From Bacillus fonticola (GTDB lineage Bacteria > Bacillota > Bacilli > Bacillales > JC228), in the NCBI RefSeq assembly GCF_012955605.1, contig NZ_CP052135.1, forward strand, positions 2,988,711 through 3,052,710: 64,000 nucleotides of DNA, written 5' to 3'. The notes under the pieces were generated by a model. It did no database searches. It saw nothing but the letters and a program-made list of their open reading frames with translations, and was not told the DNA's origin. The translations under genes were made by a program, and so were the position numbers. Of this stretch, positions 53,091-62,660 are shown in pieces (within the stretch, counting starts at the first letter, position 1; each line of letters starts with the position of its first letter).

Positions 53091-54476
53091 TTATTTGTTA
53101 AGCGCCACCGGAAATCCTGAGAGCATATGGGCCATATGAACAATTCCCTGCTCAAAATCTTTTAGACGAATCGATTCATTAGGTGCGTGTGCTTTTGCCC
53201 CCACCCAGCCGACTCCGGTGCTGACAATCGGCAGATTAAGCTGCTCGCCGAATATATACATAGGACCTGTACCAGCAGAGTTCGGTGCTAGCACGCTATC
53301 TTTCTCATATACTTCACGGGCTGTCTCCGTGACGTGTGCAACGAACGGATGACTGAAGTCTGATCGGTACGCCTTTTGCCCATTGAGCAAGGTGACTTTT
53401 ATATCTTCAAAACCATGTTTTTGTAAGTGATTCTGAATACACTCAAATATGTGGTCAGGATCTTGACCCGGTACGAGTCGACAATCCAGTTTTACCTTCG
53501 CACTCTTTGGCAGGACTGTTTTTGCCCCCTCGCCTGTATAGCCACTTTCAATTCCGCAAATGGTCATTGTCGGCTTAGCAACCATTGCCACTCTCGGATC
53601 CACGCCTTGAGCTGTTGTGATTAGTGGACGCTTAAGCCCGTAGAGTTCCGCAACCGCCTCTTCATTGAACGGGAGCTCTTTGACAGCCTCCTCTTCTGAC
53701 TCGGTTAGCTCTAGAATGCCATCAAAGAAGCCTTCCACTAAAATGTCATTATCTTGAGTTCTCATCGTAGCTAACGCCTGAACAAGTCTCCATGCTGCAT
53801 TATCCACGTAGGCTCCAACGGACGAGTGCATATCGATGTCTGCCCCCACGCAGGACAACTCCATATAGGCCATGCCTTTTATGCCTGCCACCATGCTGAT
53901 CCGGTCTTTTTCGTCTTTACCACCAAATTCCCAAATACAAGCATCCGCCTTAAACAAATCCTTATACTTCTCAAGGTAAGGGGCTAAATTTGGACTTCCG
54001 ATTTCTTCCTCCCCTTCAAGTAAAAACTTGATATTACAAGGCAAACCCCCTTCAACCTGTTGCAAAACCTTGATGGCAGTCAACCGGGCGACGAGATCTC
54101 CTTTGTTATCGGCCACACCTCTGGCAAATAACGTTCCATCCACAATTGTCGGGTCAAACGGCTCTGTGTTCCATTCGTCAAAGGGCTCTGGAGGCTGCAC
54201 ATCATAGTGATTATAAAAAAGGAGCGTTTTCTCGGCATCTCCCTGCTCTCCAGCTGCAAAGAAAGCATACACAACCGGGTTTCCACCAAGGTCATCTAAC
54301 ACTTCGACTTCTCCACCCGCTTCATGGATCATATGCACAACAAATTGAACCGTTTCGGGAATTGCCTTATTTTGCGCAGAAATAGTAGGCAATCCTAAGT
54401 AGTCCTTTAATGTCTCAATTGATTCAGGGACTAATTCCTTTGTGAATTTCTTTAGACTATTCAAATGTTCACTCAC
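53091..54476 (-). CDS. M20 family dipeptidase
   Basis: About 461 residues. The zinc metallopeptidase pattern is clear: LLFYNHYDVQPPEPFDEW (first ligands), RGVADNKGDLVARLTAI (bridging Asp region), FLLEGEEEIGSPNL (general base and ligand Glu), SVGAYVDNAAWRLVQAL in the lid domain and AKAHAPNESI (last His ligand). It cleaves dipeptides in the cytoplasm. The start is GTG at 54476, with AAAGGGG 8 nt upstream; the upstream ATG at 54515 has no site. Confidence 0.92.
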   Translation of the reverse strand: MSEHLNSLKKFTKELVPESIETLKDYLGLPTISAQNKAIPETVQFVVHMIHEAGGEVEVLDDLGGNPVVYAFFAAGEQGDAEKTLLFYNHYDVQPPEPFDEWNTEPFDPTIVDGTLFARGVADNKGDLVARLTAIKVLQQVEGGLPCNIKFLLEGEEEIGSPNLAPYLEKYKDLFKADACIWEFGGKDEKDRISMVAGIKGMAYMELSCVGADIDMHSSVGAYVDNAAWRLVQALATMRTQDNDILVEGFFDGILELTESEEEAVKELPFNEEAVAELYGLKRPLITTAQGVDPRVAMVAKPTMTICGIESGYTGEGAKTVLPKSAKVKLDCRLVPGQDPDHIFECIQNHLQKHGFEDIKVTLLNGQKAYRSDFSHPFVAHVTETAREVYEKDSVLAPNSAGTGPMYIFGEQLNLPIVSTGVGWVGAKAHAPNESIRLKDFEQGIVHMAHMLSGFPVALNK

Positions 54477-54551
54477 TAAAACTTCCCCTTTCAGAATAAT
54501 GTGACATATATACATTTCGACGCTCGAAGAAAAGAATCCTTCTTTTTGACA

Positions 54552-54615
54552 GGTGTCAGTCAGGTGTCAGACCCCCACTATAGTAATGCATTAAAGTGCT
54601 GGGGGTCTGACACCC
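54552..54615. repeat. REP family B copy B5 (with duplicated 5' arm)
   Basis: GGTGTCAGTCAGGTGTCAG at the left duplicates the arm start; the core is GGTGTCAGACCCCCACTA, a TTAAAG-containing middle, GTGCTGGGGGTCTGACACC, followed by CTACTTTGACACC. It lies 12 bp beyond the stop codon of the second RAYT gene. Confidence 0.93.
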
Positions 54616-54627
54616 TACTTTGACACC

Positions 54628-55158
54628 CTACTTCAATAAATACTGATAATATTTTTCCTTTTGAGGTTGTTCGAAGTGAGACAAAATTTCTTCTGTAGTT
54701 ACGTGGCGATTATGTTGATCAGAAACGTAAGCTGCGCAGCTACTCCACCTGTAGTCTTGAGGACTTAGTATCATCCCGGCTTCTACTGGATTGAGGTGAA
54801 CATACTTGCTTACTTGCAGTTGGTATTGAATGGATTGAATTAGCTTTGATCCGTACCTTCCCTGAAAAACATGTCCAACCAACTCGTACTTCTTATTGAA
54901 AAATTTAGCATATCGGGTGTTGATCATTTTCATGAAATGCTGGGGGTGATCTTGGATGGTTTTTATCTGGAGATGAAGGTGGTTGTTCATTAGACAATAA
55001 GAGAAAAGTTGAAAAGGGTATCTTTCGCGGGCTTCTTCAAGAATGGAGAGATACTGGAGTCTGTCGGCATCTTCATAAAACAGTGCAGCTTTTCGATTTC
55101 CGCGACTTGTAACGTGAAAGCTGGCACCTGGATACCAAATTCTGTGCTTTCTAGACAA
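54628..55158 (-). CDS. REP-associated tyrosine transposase (RAYT), system B
   Basis: 176 residues with the same layout as the system A enzyme: HUH motif MNNHLHLQI (His60/His62), GHVFQGRY, catalytic-Tyr block SKYVHLNPVEAG (Tyr119) and RWSSCAAY. Apart from these motifs the two proteins differ widely, so they are distinct lineages rather than a recent duplication. It starts with TTG behind a strong AAGGAGGTG. Family B palindromes lie 12 bp after the stop and about 78 bp before the start. Confidence 0.92.
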   Translation of the reverse strand: MSRKHRIWYPGASFHVTSRGNRKAALFYEDADRLQYLSILEEARERYPFQLFSYCLMNNHLHLQIKTIQDHPQHFMKMINTRYAKFFNKKYELVGHVFQGRYGSKLIQSIQYQLQVSKYVHLNPVEAGMILSPQDYRWSSCAAYVSDQHNRHVTTEEILSHFEQPQKEKYYQYLLK

Positions 55159-55235
55159 CTTAGTTACACCTCCTTTTATAGAATCTTTTGTTACTTAGAA
55201 TATAATTCGACATAAAAATCGCAACTCCTCTCTTA

Positions 55236-55281
55236 GGGTGTCAGACCCCCACTGCGTTAAAGCGGTGGGGGTCTGACACCC
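55236..55281. repeat. REP family B copy B6
   Basis: GGGTGTCAGACCCCCACTGC, GTTAAA, GCGGTGGGGGTCTGACACCC: a perfect A-type stem with a 6-nt loop. It is on the 5' side of the RAYT gene and 5 bp beyond the stop of the ABC permease. Confidence 0.95.
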
Positions 55282-55286
55282 TGTTT

Positions 55287-56105
55287 TTATTTCATCCCCG
55301 TTAGCGTGATTCCTTTGATGATTTGTCTTTGGAATATAAGGAATACGATGATCAGTGGAATGACGGCGATTGTTGCACCGGTCATGATCAGCTCCCAGTA
55401 ATCCTCATTTTCACCAGAGAAAAAGGCAAGTCCCACTGGTAACGTCCGGAGTTCTGGCGATTCAATTACGATGAGGGGCCATAAATAGGCATTCCAATTC
55501 CCTAAGAAAGTAAAGATACATAGGGCTGACAATGCAGGGAAAACTTGCGGAATGGCGACTTTGAGAAAGATGTTAAATTCACTCATTCCGTCAATTCTTG
55601 CTGCATCCAAAAGATCATTTGGAATCGATTCCATGAATTGCTTCATGAGAAAAATTCCAAAGGCGGAAATCACACCTGGAAACATAATTCCCCAGTATGT
55701 ATCAACCCACCCTAGTTCTGTTGACATCAGATACCAAGGGATTACTAGCATCTCCGTGGGGATCATCAGCGAGCTTAAAATGAAAATGAAAATAATCTTA
55801 CTGCCTTTGAAATGAAATTTAGCTAAAATATATCCAACTAAAGTATCAAAAAAAGCTACACTTAACGTCGTAACCACTGCAATTATTAAACTATTCATAA
55901 ACCAATTTCCAAATAATGTATCTTTGAAAATTTCTATATAGTTTTCAAGTGTTGGATTGTCAGGAATGATCTGTAGCGAAAAAACTTCTAGTGGTGTTTT
56001 AAAGGAAGTCGAGATCATCCAAACAAACGGAAACAACATAAAAACAGATCCAAATAGTAATAAACTATACACAATTACCTTTTTCACTTTTCTAGATGTT
56101 GCCAT
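55287..56105 (-). CDS. Sugar-type ABC transporter permease (MalG-like)
   Basis: 272 residues and six membrane segments. The permease signature for contact with the ATPase is visible as AARIDGMSEFNIFLKVAIPQ (EAA loop), and the C-terminal IKGITLTGMK is typical of CUT1 MalG/UgpE proteins. It forms the channel with the MalF-like protein encoded 28 bp upstream. No ATPase gene is in the cluster, so a shared ATPase such as MsmX is likely. AGGGGGTG lies 10 nt before the ATG. Confidence 0.92.
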   Translation of the reverse strand: MATSRKVKKVIVYSLLLFGSVFMLFPFVWMISTSFKTPLEVFSLQIIPDNPTLENYIEIFKDTLFGNWFMNSLIIAVVTTLSVAFFDTLVGYILAKFHFKGSKIIFIFILSSLMIPTEMLVIPWYLMSTELGWVDTYWGIMFPGVISAFGIFLMKQFMESIPNDLLDAARIDGMSEFNIFLKVAIPQVFPALSALCIFTFLGNWNAYLWPLIVIESPELRTLPVGLAFFSGENEDYWELIMTGATIAVIPLIIVFLIFQRQIIKGITLTGMK

Positions 56106-56133
56106 TTTTCATGTGCACCCCCTCATTCTTTAG

Positions 56134-57057
56134 TTAATAGTCAAACTTCCGCGTTAATACTTTCATTTGGAATAGGGTTAACACTAGGATGATGAGAAAA
56201 AGAATCACCGTCGCTGCTGAGGCAGGGCCCATCTTAAACTGTTGAAATGCCAACTGATAAATATAGTGAACTAACGAATTGGTGGAATTTAATGGACCCC
56301 CCATTGTCATATTTTGCACTTGTGTGAAGGTTTGCAAAAATGAAATACTTCCTATAACAGCTGAAAATACAATGGTTGGGTTTAAAAGAGGTAACGTGAT
56401 GCGATAGAATCTTTGCCAGCTGTTGGCCCCATCAATCTCCGCAGCCTCATAAAACATTTTCGGGATATTCTCAAGCCCCGCCAGAAAGATCACCATTTGG
56501 AAACCTAATCCTTGCCAGACCATAGAGGCAATAATGATATAAATTGCTTGATCAGGAGAATTTAGAAATAACTGCTTCTCAAACCCTAGATCGATCAACA
56601 TACTATTCACAATCCCATTGTTCATAAATAGCCACTTAAACACCCAGCTGACCGCCACAATGCTCGTTACGTAAGGGATGAAATAAATGACCCTAAACAG
56701 GCCCACAAATTTATTAATCCTTTGTAGTAACAAGGCCACTCCTAAGCCGACGATCAACTGACCGATTACACCAAAAATCACATAAATAAATGTGTTCTTT
56801 AATGACTTGAGAAAGACTTCATCTTGAAATAACGCAACGTAATTATCAAGACCCACAAACGGCTTTACGCTGGAGAGAATATCCCATTCGCGAAAACCTA
56901 CATTAAAGGTATAGAGTGTCGGTGCAAATCGAATGAAAATAAAAAACAACAGCGGGACGGCTAAACAACTGTATACGAATATATTTCTTTGCTGCCTAAG
57001 AGAGAGCTTGGTCTTTTTTTTCGACTTCATTTTTGCATTCATTTCCGTCTGCGCCAC
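56134..57057 (-). CDS. Sugar-type ABC transporter permease (MalF-like)
   Basis: 307 residues and six membrane segments after a very basic N terminus (MKSKKKTKLSLRQQRN). The EAA loop reads EAAEIDGANSWQRFYRITLP. It is the partner of the MalG-like permease and matches the CUT1 family of sugar and glycerol-phosphate importers. The start is GTG at 57057, with GGGGG 9 nt upstream. A stable hairpin separates it from the binding-protein gene. Confidence 0.92.
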   Translation of the reverse strand: MAQTEMNAKMKSKKKTKLSLRQQRNIFVYSCLAVPLLFFIFIRFAPTLYTFNVGFREWDILSSVKPFVGLDNYVALFQDEVFLKSLKNTFIYVIFGVIGQLIVGLGVALLLQRINKFVGLFRVIYFIPYVTSIVAVSWVFKWLFMNNGIVNSMLIDLGFEKQLFLNSPDQAIYIIIASMVWQGLGFQMVIFLAGLENIPKMFYEAAEIDGANSWQRFYRITLPLLNPTIVFSAVIGSISFLQTFTQVQNMTMGGPLNSTNSLVHYIYQLAFQQFKMGPASAATVILFLIILVLTLFQMKVLTRKFDY

Positions 57058-57110
57058 AATTCAAAGCCCCCTTGTATACACACTTTCTTCTCTCCTGGTA
57101 AAACTCAAAA

Positions 57111-57145
57111 TGGGTAGGGAGACGGTTGAAAGTCTCCCTACTCCC
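57111..57145 (-). terminator. Intra-operon hairpin between binding protein and permeases
   Basis: GTAGGGAGAC and GTCTCCCTAC (extended by TGGG/CCCA) form a strong stem without a long T run. Such hairpins often stabilise the upstream message, giving more binding protein than permease. Confidence 0.6.
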
Positions 57146-57194
57146 AAATACAGATCCGAACGAACACGTTTACGGCTTTGGCACCGTGTACCCT

Positions 57195-58478
57195 CTATTT
57201 CCGATTGCTCCAATATTCGTCATATAGCGCTTGCGTCTTTTGAACCAATTCATCGTATGCTTCTTCAATGGTAGCCTCGCCCAACACTACTTTGTCCGTT
57301 GCTTGAATGACATAATCCCTTTCTAGTGTTTCATCGACAAAGAAGTGGGCATTAGCGTTTGGCAGTTGCTCGATAAATGGTCCAATTTTCTCATCGGTTA
57401 AGTACTTATCCTGAAATGCAACCTCTTCTTTAGCTGGAAGCTCTCCAACTTCTTCTAACCATCTTTCCATAACATCCTTACTCGTTAAGAACTCAAGGAA
57501 TTTGTTTGCTGCATCTAATTTTTCACCTTCCACCTTGCTTGTAATTCCATTTGCCCAAAAGGATGATTGCGTCGCTTCCTCTTTATAGGATGGAAGTGGA
57601 GCAACCCCGTAATTTAAATCCGGTGTATCGGTTGCCAGCGTGCCTAATCGGAAAGAACCATCCACGTTCATCGCCGCGTTTCCAGTTTTAAATGCTGTCA
57701 CATCATTTTGATAAAATCCCTTTTCTCCTACCTTATATTTAGTGGCAAATTCAACTAAGTAAGTAAAGGCTTCTAATCCAGCACCTGTATCATCCCAAAG
57801 TAACGTTTTTCGATCCTCACTTAGTCCTTCACCACCCGCTTGGTAAATAAGAGCGTCTCTAAACCAGTTATGGAGCTGTCCCCCTAGCTCCCACGCCATT
57901 CCAGCCGTTACGAGCTGTCCGTTCGAATCTCTCTCGGTTAGCGCAACTGAATAGTCTACCAGTTCATCCCATGTTTTCGGGGGCTCTGTCAAACCTGCTT
58001 CAGCGAATAAATCTTTATTATAAAATAAGGCTAGTGTACGAACAGCTGTCGGCAGTACCCAATACTCATCATCTAGTTTTACCGAGTCAATAAACGGGAA
58101 AAAGTCCTTTTCAATCTGCTCTTGCGGAAAGACATCTTGTGATAAAGGCTGTAAATAGCCAGAATCCACGTATTTCGGAACCCATCCGTAATAAAGGTTA
58201 ATGATATCTGGACCTTTCCCGGCAGGAACTAACGTAGCTACCTTTTCATTGTATGAGTCATATGGAAAGGTTGTTTGATCAATCTTAATGCCAGGATTAG
58301 CTGCCTCAAACTCTTTAATTAACTCATCCATTAAATCAACCTTGGACTCATAGAAGTATTGCCAGTATTCCAAAACGATCTCGTCTCCATCGCCAGCTGC
58401 TTCATTGTTGTTTCCTGAGCATGCCGACAATAAAAGAATCATTATAGATGCTAATAAGACTCCCCATTTTTTCTTCAT
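57195..58478 (-). CDS. ABC transporter extracellular solute-binding protein
   Basis: 427 residues. A lipoprotein signal peptide (MKKKWGVLLASIMILLLSAC) with lipobox LSAC is followed by a family 1 binding protein (LMDELIKEFEAANPGIKIDQ, ALFYNKDLFAEAGLTEPPKT, VTAFKTGNAAMNVDGSFRLG). This matches CUT1 binding proteins for oligosaccharides or polyols. It lies 40 bp after the ArgH-like lyase gene and upstream of both permeases. The substrate is not identifiable; the linked lyase hints at a nitrogen-containing or aminodicarboxylate compound (inference). Confidence 0.92.
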   Translation of the reverse strand: MKKKWGVLLASIMILLLSACSGNNNEAAGDGDEIVLEYWQYFYESKVDLMDELIKEFEAANPGIKIDQTTFPYDSYNEKVATLVPAGKGPDIINLYYGWVPKYVDSGYLQPLSQDVFPQEQIEKDFFPFIDSVKLDDEYWVLPTAVRTLALFYNKDLFAEAGLTEPPKTWDELVDYSVALTERDSNGQLVTAGMAWELGGQLHNWFRDALIYQAGGEGLSEDRKTLLWDDTGAGLEAFTYLVEFATKYKVGEKGFYQNDVTAFKTGNAAMNVDGSFRLGTLATDTPDLNYGVAPLPSYKEEATQSSFWANGITSKVEGEKLDAANKFLEFLTSKDVMERWLEEVGELPAKEEVAFQDKYLTDEKIGPFIEQLPNANAHFFVDETLERDYVIQATDKVVLGEATIEEAYDELVQKTQALYDEYWSNRK

Positions 58479-58517
58479 AAGTATTTTCTCCCCCCATTTT
58501 CCAACTTTAAATAGCTG

Positions 58518-59993
58518 CTAGTTCGTTTCACTTTTGATTAGTTCTGCTACATCAAGCTTATTTTCATAGGTTTGAAGTTTTCTATGAAACTTCCTTACTT
58601 TCTCAGTCATCCTTTCTAAACGGACCTGCAAACTGGCTACTTGCCTTTCCGTTTCATTGGGGTTTGGTCCACCTTTGATGGCCCTTACTTGTATAAAATT
58701 CCTTGGATCAATTGCCTGTAGATAATCCGCTTCCGACATGGTAATCTCTACTCCAGAGGTATCTGAAACGACTTTCTTGAACTCTTGAAAAACACCCTCC
58801 TTTAGATCAGAGCCTTTATTGATAAGGTCCCCCACGTAGGATTGGACGATTTTATGGGCCATTCTAAACGAGAAGCCGTGCTGCCTAACGAGGGCATCAG
58901 CCAGCTCCGTTACAGTCGAAAATCCATTCTCACATTTCTTCAAAAGCTCCTGTTTATTAAAGGAAGTGTTTGATAAAATTTCGCTTAAAAGCTTTGTAAT
59001 CGACACTGTTTCATCTATTCCTTCCTGTAAGACAGGCTGGATATCATCCCCAATGTCTACAATGTCGCCAAACGGTACACTATGAGTCATGTAATAAGTT
59101 CCTTGAAGTCTTCCTAGTGTGTGACTGATGGCTGACCTTGTATGCTCTAAAGATGATGGGTTTCGCTTCTGTGGCATAATACTCGACGTCTGGACTAAAG
59201 AGTCATCTAAACGGACTCCACTGACCTCATTTGTAGCTAAAAATATAAAATCATACACAAATCGTGAGAGCGTAGATAAATAGATGGAGAGTGTCGATCC
59301 AATTTCTAGCATATAATCCGCTGCCGCAATTGCATCATAGGAATTATCCATTGCCTTATCAAAACCGAGCATCTCTGCCATGTACTCTCGATCAATCGGA
59401 AATCCCGTGGTTCCTAATGCTGCCGCACCCATTGGACATTCATTCATTCTTTCTAATAAGGCGTATCCACGATCTAGGTCTCTTTGCAAATGATTAGCGA
59501 GCCCGAGTAGGTAATGGGCAAGTGTCGTAGGTTGTGCTTGCTGATTGTGTGTATAGGCAGTCATAATCGTATCTTTGTGCTCTGTTGACATCTGTAGCAA
59601 TCGTGTTTGTAGCTGTGTGATCTCTTCCAACCATTCAGCCAGCTTTTTTCTAAAATGCATTCGGAACATCGTAGCATCCATATCGTTTCTACTAAAGGCT
59701 ATGTGCATGTTCCCGACTAACTCTTCTCCAACCATCTGCGTCATTTGATCCTCAAGCATGAAAAACAGGTCTTCGAATTGTGGATCATATTCTTTGTCAA
59801 AGCCTTCTCGTTGTAGAGAACGGTTTACCTCTACCATCTTAGTTGCTTCCTCGTGTTGAAGGATTTGTTGCTTAGCGAGCATGCTAATATGCGCGATATT
59901 GATCTGAAGGATGTAGACAAAATATTCCCTTTTTGTAAAACGATATATAGGCTCTAGTATTGAATCTACGTAAATCTTTGACCGTTTATTCAT
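58518..59993 (-). CDS. Argininosuccinate lyase-like enzyme of the fumarase superfamily
   Basis: About 491 residues. Aspartase/fumarase superfamily features are GNMHIAFSRNDMDATMFRMH (C1 region), TAYTHNQQAQPTTLAHYLLG (C2, catalytic His region) and the signature SSIMPQKRNPSSLEHTR (C3, catalytic Ser loop). These enzymes eliminate fumarate from amino-succinyl compounds. True ArgH usually sits with argG; this one leads a sugar-type ABC transporter operon, and its N terminus and sequence diverge. It may be a catabolic lyase, for example of an EDDS-like substrate, rather than part of arginine synthesis. GAGGAGAAGG precedes the ATG at 59993. Confidence 0.82.
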   Translation of the reverse strand: MNKRSKIYVDSILEPIYRFTKREYFVYILQINIAHISMLAKQQILQHEEATKMVEVNRSLQREGFDKEYDPQFEDLFFMLEDQMTQMVGEELVGNMHIAFSRNDMDATMFRMHFRKKLAEWLEEITQLQTRLLQMSTEHKDTIMTAYTHNQQAQPTTLAHYLLGLANHLQRDLDRGYALLERMNECPMGAAALGTTGFPIDREYMAEMLGFDKAMDNSYDAIAAADYMLEIGSTLSIYLSTLSRFVYDFIFLATNEVSGVRLDDSLVQTSSIMPQKRNPSSLEHTRSAISHTLGRLQGTYYMTHSVPFGDIVDIGDDIQPVLQEGIDETVSITKLLSEILSNTSFNKQELLKKCENGFSTVTELADALVRQHGFSFRMAHKIVQSYVGDLINKGSDLKEGVFQEFKKVVSDTSGVEITMSEADYLQAIDPRNFIQVRAIKGGPNPNETERQVASLQVRLERMTEKVRKFHRKLQTYENKLDVAELIKSETN

Positions 59994-60160
59994 GTACCTT
60001 CTCCTCAACGTTTAAGTTCAAAAGTCTTCTCGTATGGTTACCGAAAATACTCAATATCTTCTTCCTTCATGTTCAACTCCTGCTCCTATAAGGGGTCTCC
60101 TCCCTCAAGGCCCACTTTAAAAATGCTTTCTACTGTAAAATATGCCATTTCCATAAGCAT

Positions 60161-60198
60161 TAGACCCCCACCGCGTTAAAGAGATGGGGACTACCACC
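60161..60198. repeat. REP family B copy B7 (degenerate)
   Basis: TAGACCCCCACCGC, GTTAAA, GAGATGGGGACTACCACC: the outer GGTGTCAG arm is lost on the left and mutated on the right. It lies between divergent genes. Confidence 0.7.
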
Positions 60199-60253
60199 TG
60201 GATAAATTCAGCTTTTCATGGGGAACATGAATACATACAGAGGAGGCATTTTG

Positions 60254-61672
60254 ATGGAGAACGCTTGGCTTTCACTCATTCCATTTATCATCGTGATCGG
60301 AATGTCTATATGGCTGAAAAAGATTCTACCTGGACTTGTACTCGGAATTCTCGTTGGATCTTTCATTGTAGAGGCGGGACTCCTAAGTGGTTCTCAACAA
60401 GCCGTTCGCTATATTGTCACCACATTGTCCAAAGAGACGAACATCCAGATCATAGGGTTCCTCTACCTGTTTGGCGGTTTGGTAGGTATGATGAAAATTG
60501 CTGGTGGAATCAAAGGATTTTCTGAATGGATCGGAGAAAAGATTAACTCTGAACGTGGTTTATTAAGTTTGATTTGGCTGACATTGCCTTTTACCTTTAT
60601 GATGCCGATGTTTCGTATCATGATGATTGGGCCTGTCATTAAGTCACTTATGGAAAAGATGAATATGTCAAAGCAAAAAGTAGGCTTCACGATGGACGTG
60701 TCGACTGCCTCTGTCATCGTGCTCTTACCTGTTGCCACTGCTTTCGTAGGCTTCATGATGTCACTTGTGGAAGCTGGTATTCAGGAGAACGGGTTAAATG
60801 TATCGCCTTATGAGGTTTTTTTGCTCAGTATTCCCTTTAATTTCTTCGCAATTGTTATGCTCATTCTTGGTCTTGTGAAAACCTTTTGGAAGTCTAAAGG
60901 AGGAATTGAGCATGGCGGGCCTCAGGAAAAAGAGGAGCCTAAGGAGCATCCTTACCATGGCATTGGTACAAAAAAGGAACTATCTATGGTTAAGGCGCAA
61001 CCGTGGCATCTCATCATCCCGCTCTTTATTCTTCTTGGCATGTCGCTCTATTTATTATGGCAGGACGGAATGGCAAAAGGAGCCCAATCCATATTTGAAG
61101 CATTTTCAAAAGCCGACGCTACTTTTATTATGCTACTAGCGGTCTTTGTTACGCTGATCCTTACCTTTATTCTTTACGTGGTTCGGCGCCAGTCACTTGA
61201 CGAAATACTCTACCACTTTCTCGATGGTGGAAATCAGTTAATGCAAGCCATTATTCTGCTCGTACTTGTGTGGGCGTTGTCGTTAACTGCAGAGGATCTC
61301 GGATTTTCCCAATTTATCAGTGAGACATTAGGGGATTTCTTGCCTGCCTTCACCATTCCGGCTATTATTTTTTTACTCGGCTCCGCAGTGGCCTATTTCA
61401 TTGGTTCGAGTTGGGGAACGTGGGGCTTGTTCATGCCGCTTGGAATAACACTTGCAACCGCAACGGGGGCCTCTATCCCATTAACCGTTGGCGCAGTATT
61501 TGCCAGTGGTACCTTTGGCGCTATGACCTCTCCTCTCGGTGACACAACCATCACCACCGCATCAATTTTAGAAATGCCCCTTGTTGACTATGCGCGCTAC
61601 AAATTAAAAATCTGTGCAATCGGTGCCGCAATTGCGAGTGGATTGTACTTGGGGAGTGGGATGTTGTTCTAG
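60254..61672 (+). CDS. NhaC-type sodium:proton antiporter
   Basis: About 472 residues and 11-12 membrane segments. The NhaC/YuiF pattern includes PGLVLGILVGSFIVEAGLL, FMMPMFRIMMIGPVIKSLM, GSSWGTWGLFMPLGITLA and ASGTFGAMTSPLGDTTITTA. It probably exchanges external protons for sodium, or a related organic substrate, to maintain internal pH. The start at 60254 has GAGGAGG 7 nt upstream; a longer frame from 60218 would include this site. REP copy B8 begins immediately after the stop. Confidence 0.85.
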   Translation: MENAWLSLIPFIIVIGMSIWLKKILPGLVLGILVGSFIVEAGLLSGSQQAVRYIVTTLSKETNIQIIGFLYLFGGLVGMMKIAGGIKGFSEWIGEKINSERGLLSLIWLTLPFTFMMPMFRIMMIGPVIKSLMEKMNMSKQKVGFTMDVSTASVIVLLPVATAFVGFMMSLVEAGIQENGLNVSPYEVFLLSIPFNFFAIVMLILGLVKTFWKSKGGIEHGGPQEKEEPKEHPYHGIGTKKELSMVKAQPWHLIIPLFILLGMSLYLLWQDGMAKGAQSIFEAFSKADATFIMLLAVFVTLILTFILYVVRRQSLDEILYHFLDGGNQLMQAIILLVLVWALSLTAEDLGFSQFISETLGDFLPAFTIPAIIFLLGSAVAYFIGSSWGTWGLFMPLGITLATATGASIPLTVGAVFASGTFGAMTSPLGDTTITTASILEMPLVDYARYKLKICAIGAAIASGLYLGSGMLF

Positions 61673-61714
61673 GTGTCAGAACCCTACTGCGTGATTGCAG
61701 CGTGGGTCTGATGC
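61672..61714. repeat. REP family B copy B8 (diverged)
   Basis: AGGTGTCAGAACCCTACTGC, GTGATTG, CAGCGTGGGTCTGATGCC: A-type copy with several mismatches, starting at the antiporter stop codon. Confidence 0.8.
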
Positions 61715-61908
61715 CTAATTTGCATTGCTTAGACAGTTATTTTGCATTTATAATAAAAGGAAGGAAATTATTTGTCCGGTAGGGGATTGTTTTTTGACCT
61801 TTGCCTTGCGATTGGCCAAAAGGTGCCTTTTACTCTCTGAGTCAAGGTAACTCACATTTTTAATGAACCTAGTCCCAAGTGTTTATCAAAAATAAAGGAG
61901 TCCTTACA

Positions 61909-62481
61909 ATGGAAATTCAAAAGAATTACAGTTTCGATGAATTTATACGAGAGATGACAGAGGCAGTGGAGCGAGCAAAGACTGATGAGGAGAAGGTGAC
62001 CTTGGCTGAACCACTATTGGGAAAACTAGTTCAGTCTGCTTCCTGGCTCCCTCCAGAAAAACAAACACCTAATGACAAAGGATATGCTAGACATTCGTTG
62101 TACCACGACCCCCACGATCGCTTTGAGGTGATTGCATTAGTATGGCAGCCCGGTCAACGTACACCGTTACACGATCATGATGGTACTTGGGGAGTAGAAG
62201 GCGTGTTGTGCGGTCAGATCAAGGCGACAAACTATTTACAGGTGGGGCGCATTTCCGTCGATACCGTGAAACTTCGCTATACCGATACAGTCATCATCAA
62301 TGAACAGGCTACTGGTCAACTCTTACCACCTGCCGATTGCCATATTTTAGAGGTGGAAGGTCTTCAAACTGCGATTACCGTCCACGTTTACGGAAAGAAA
62401 TTACAGAAATTTCTTATATTTGATAAATCACCTGATGAAGAGGTATACGTAACACGTGAACATCACGTGAATTACATGTAG
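61909..62481 (+). CDS. Cysteine dioxygenase-like thiol dioxygenase
   Basis: 190 residues, cupin fold. The iron ligands are visible as His88 and His90 in RTPLHDHDGTWG and His159 in ITVHVYGKK. A Cys after the first motif (VLCG) is at the position that forms the Cys-Tyr link in some cysteine dioxygenases. The enzyme oxidises cysteine or a short thiol acid to a sulfinate. The start at 61909 has AAAGGAG about 9 nt upstream. It is a single-gene unit with a strong terminator. Confidence 0.88.
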   Translation: MEIQKNYSFDEFIREMTEAVERAKTDEEKVTLAEPLLGKLVQSASWLPPEKQTPNDKGYARHSLYHDPHDRFEVIALVWQPGQRTPLHDHDGTWGVEGVLCGQIKATNYLQVGRISVDTVKLRYTDTVIINEQATGQLLPPADCHILEVEGLQTAITVHVYGKKLQKFLIFDKSPDEEVYVTREHHVNYM

Positions 62482-62527
62482 TGCAGTGCCTACTCCTCGC
62501 AAACACTCTTATTCTAAAAAATTGCTA

Positions 62528-62583
62528 CAAAAAAGATGGTTGCCTTCCCGCTCTTGTTGCAGTGGAGACAACCATCTTTTTTC
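62528..62583. terminator. Bidirectional terminator between the dioxygenase and ctaG
   Basis: AAAAAAGATGGTTGCCT pairs with GGAGACAACCATCTTTTTT. A and T tracts flank both sides. Confidence 0.9.
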
Positions 62584-62660
62584 TGTGTTTATATTTGGAT
62601 ACTTTTTTTTCATACCATTAGTCTACCACCGAGAAATCAATTCTTTACCAAATAATAACT

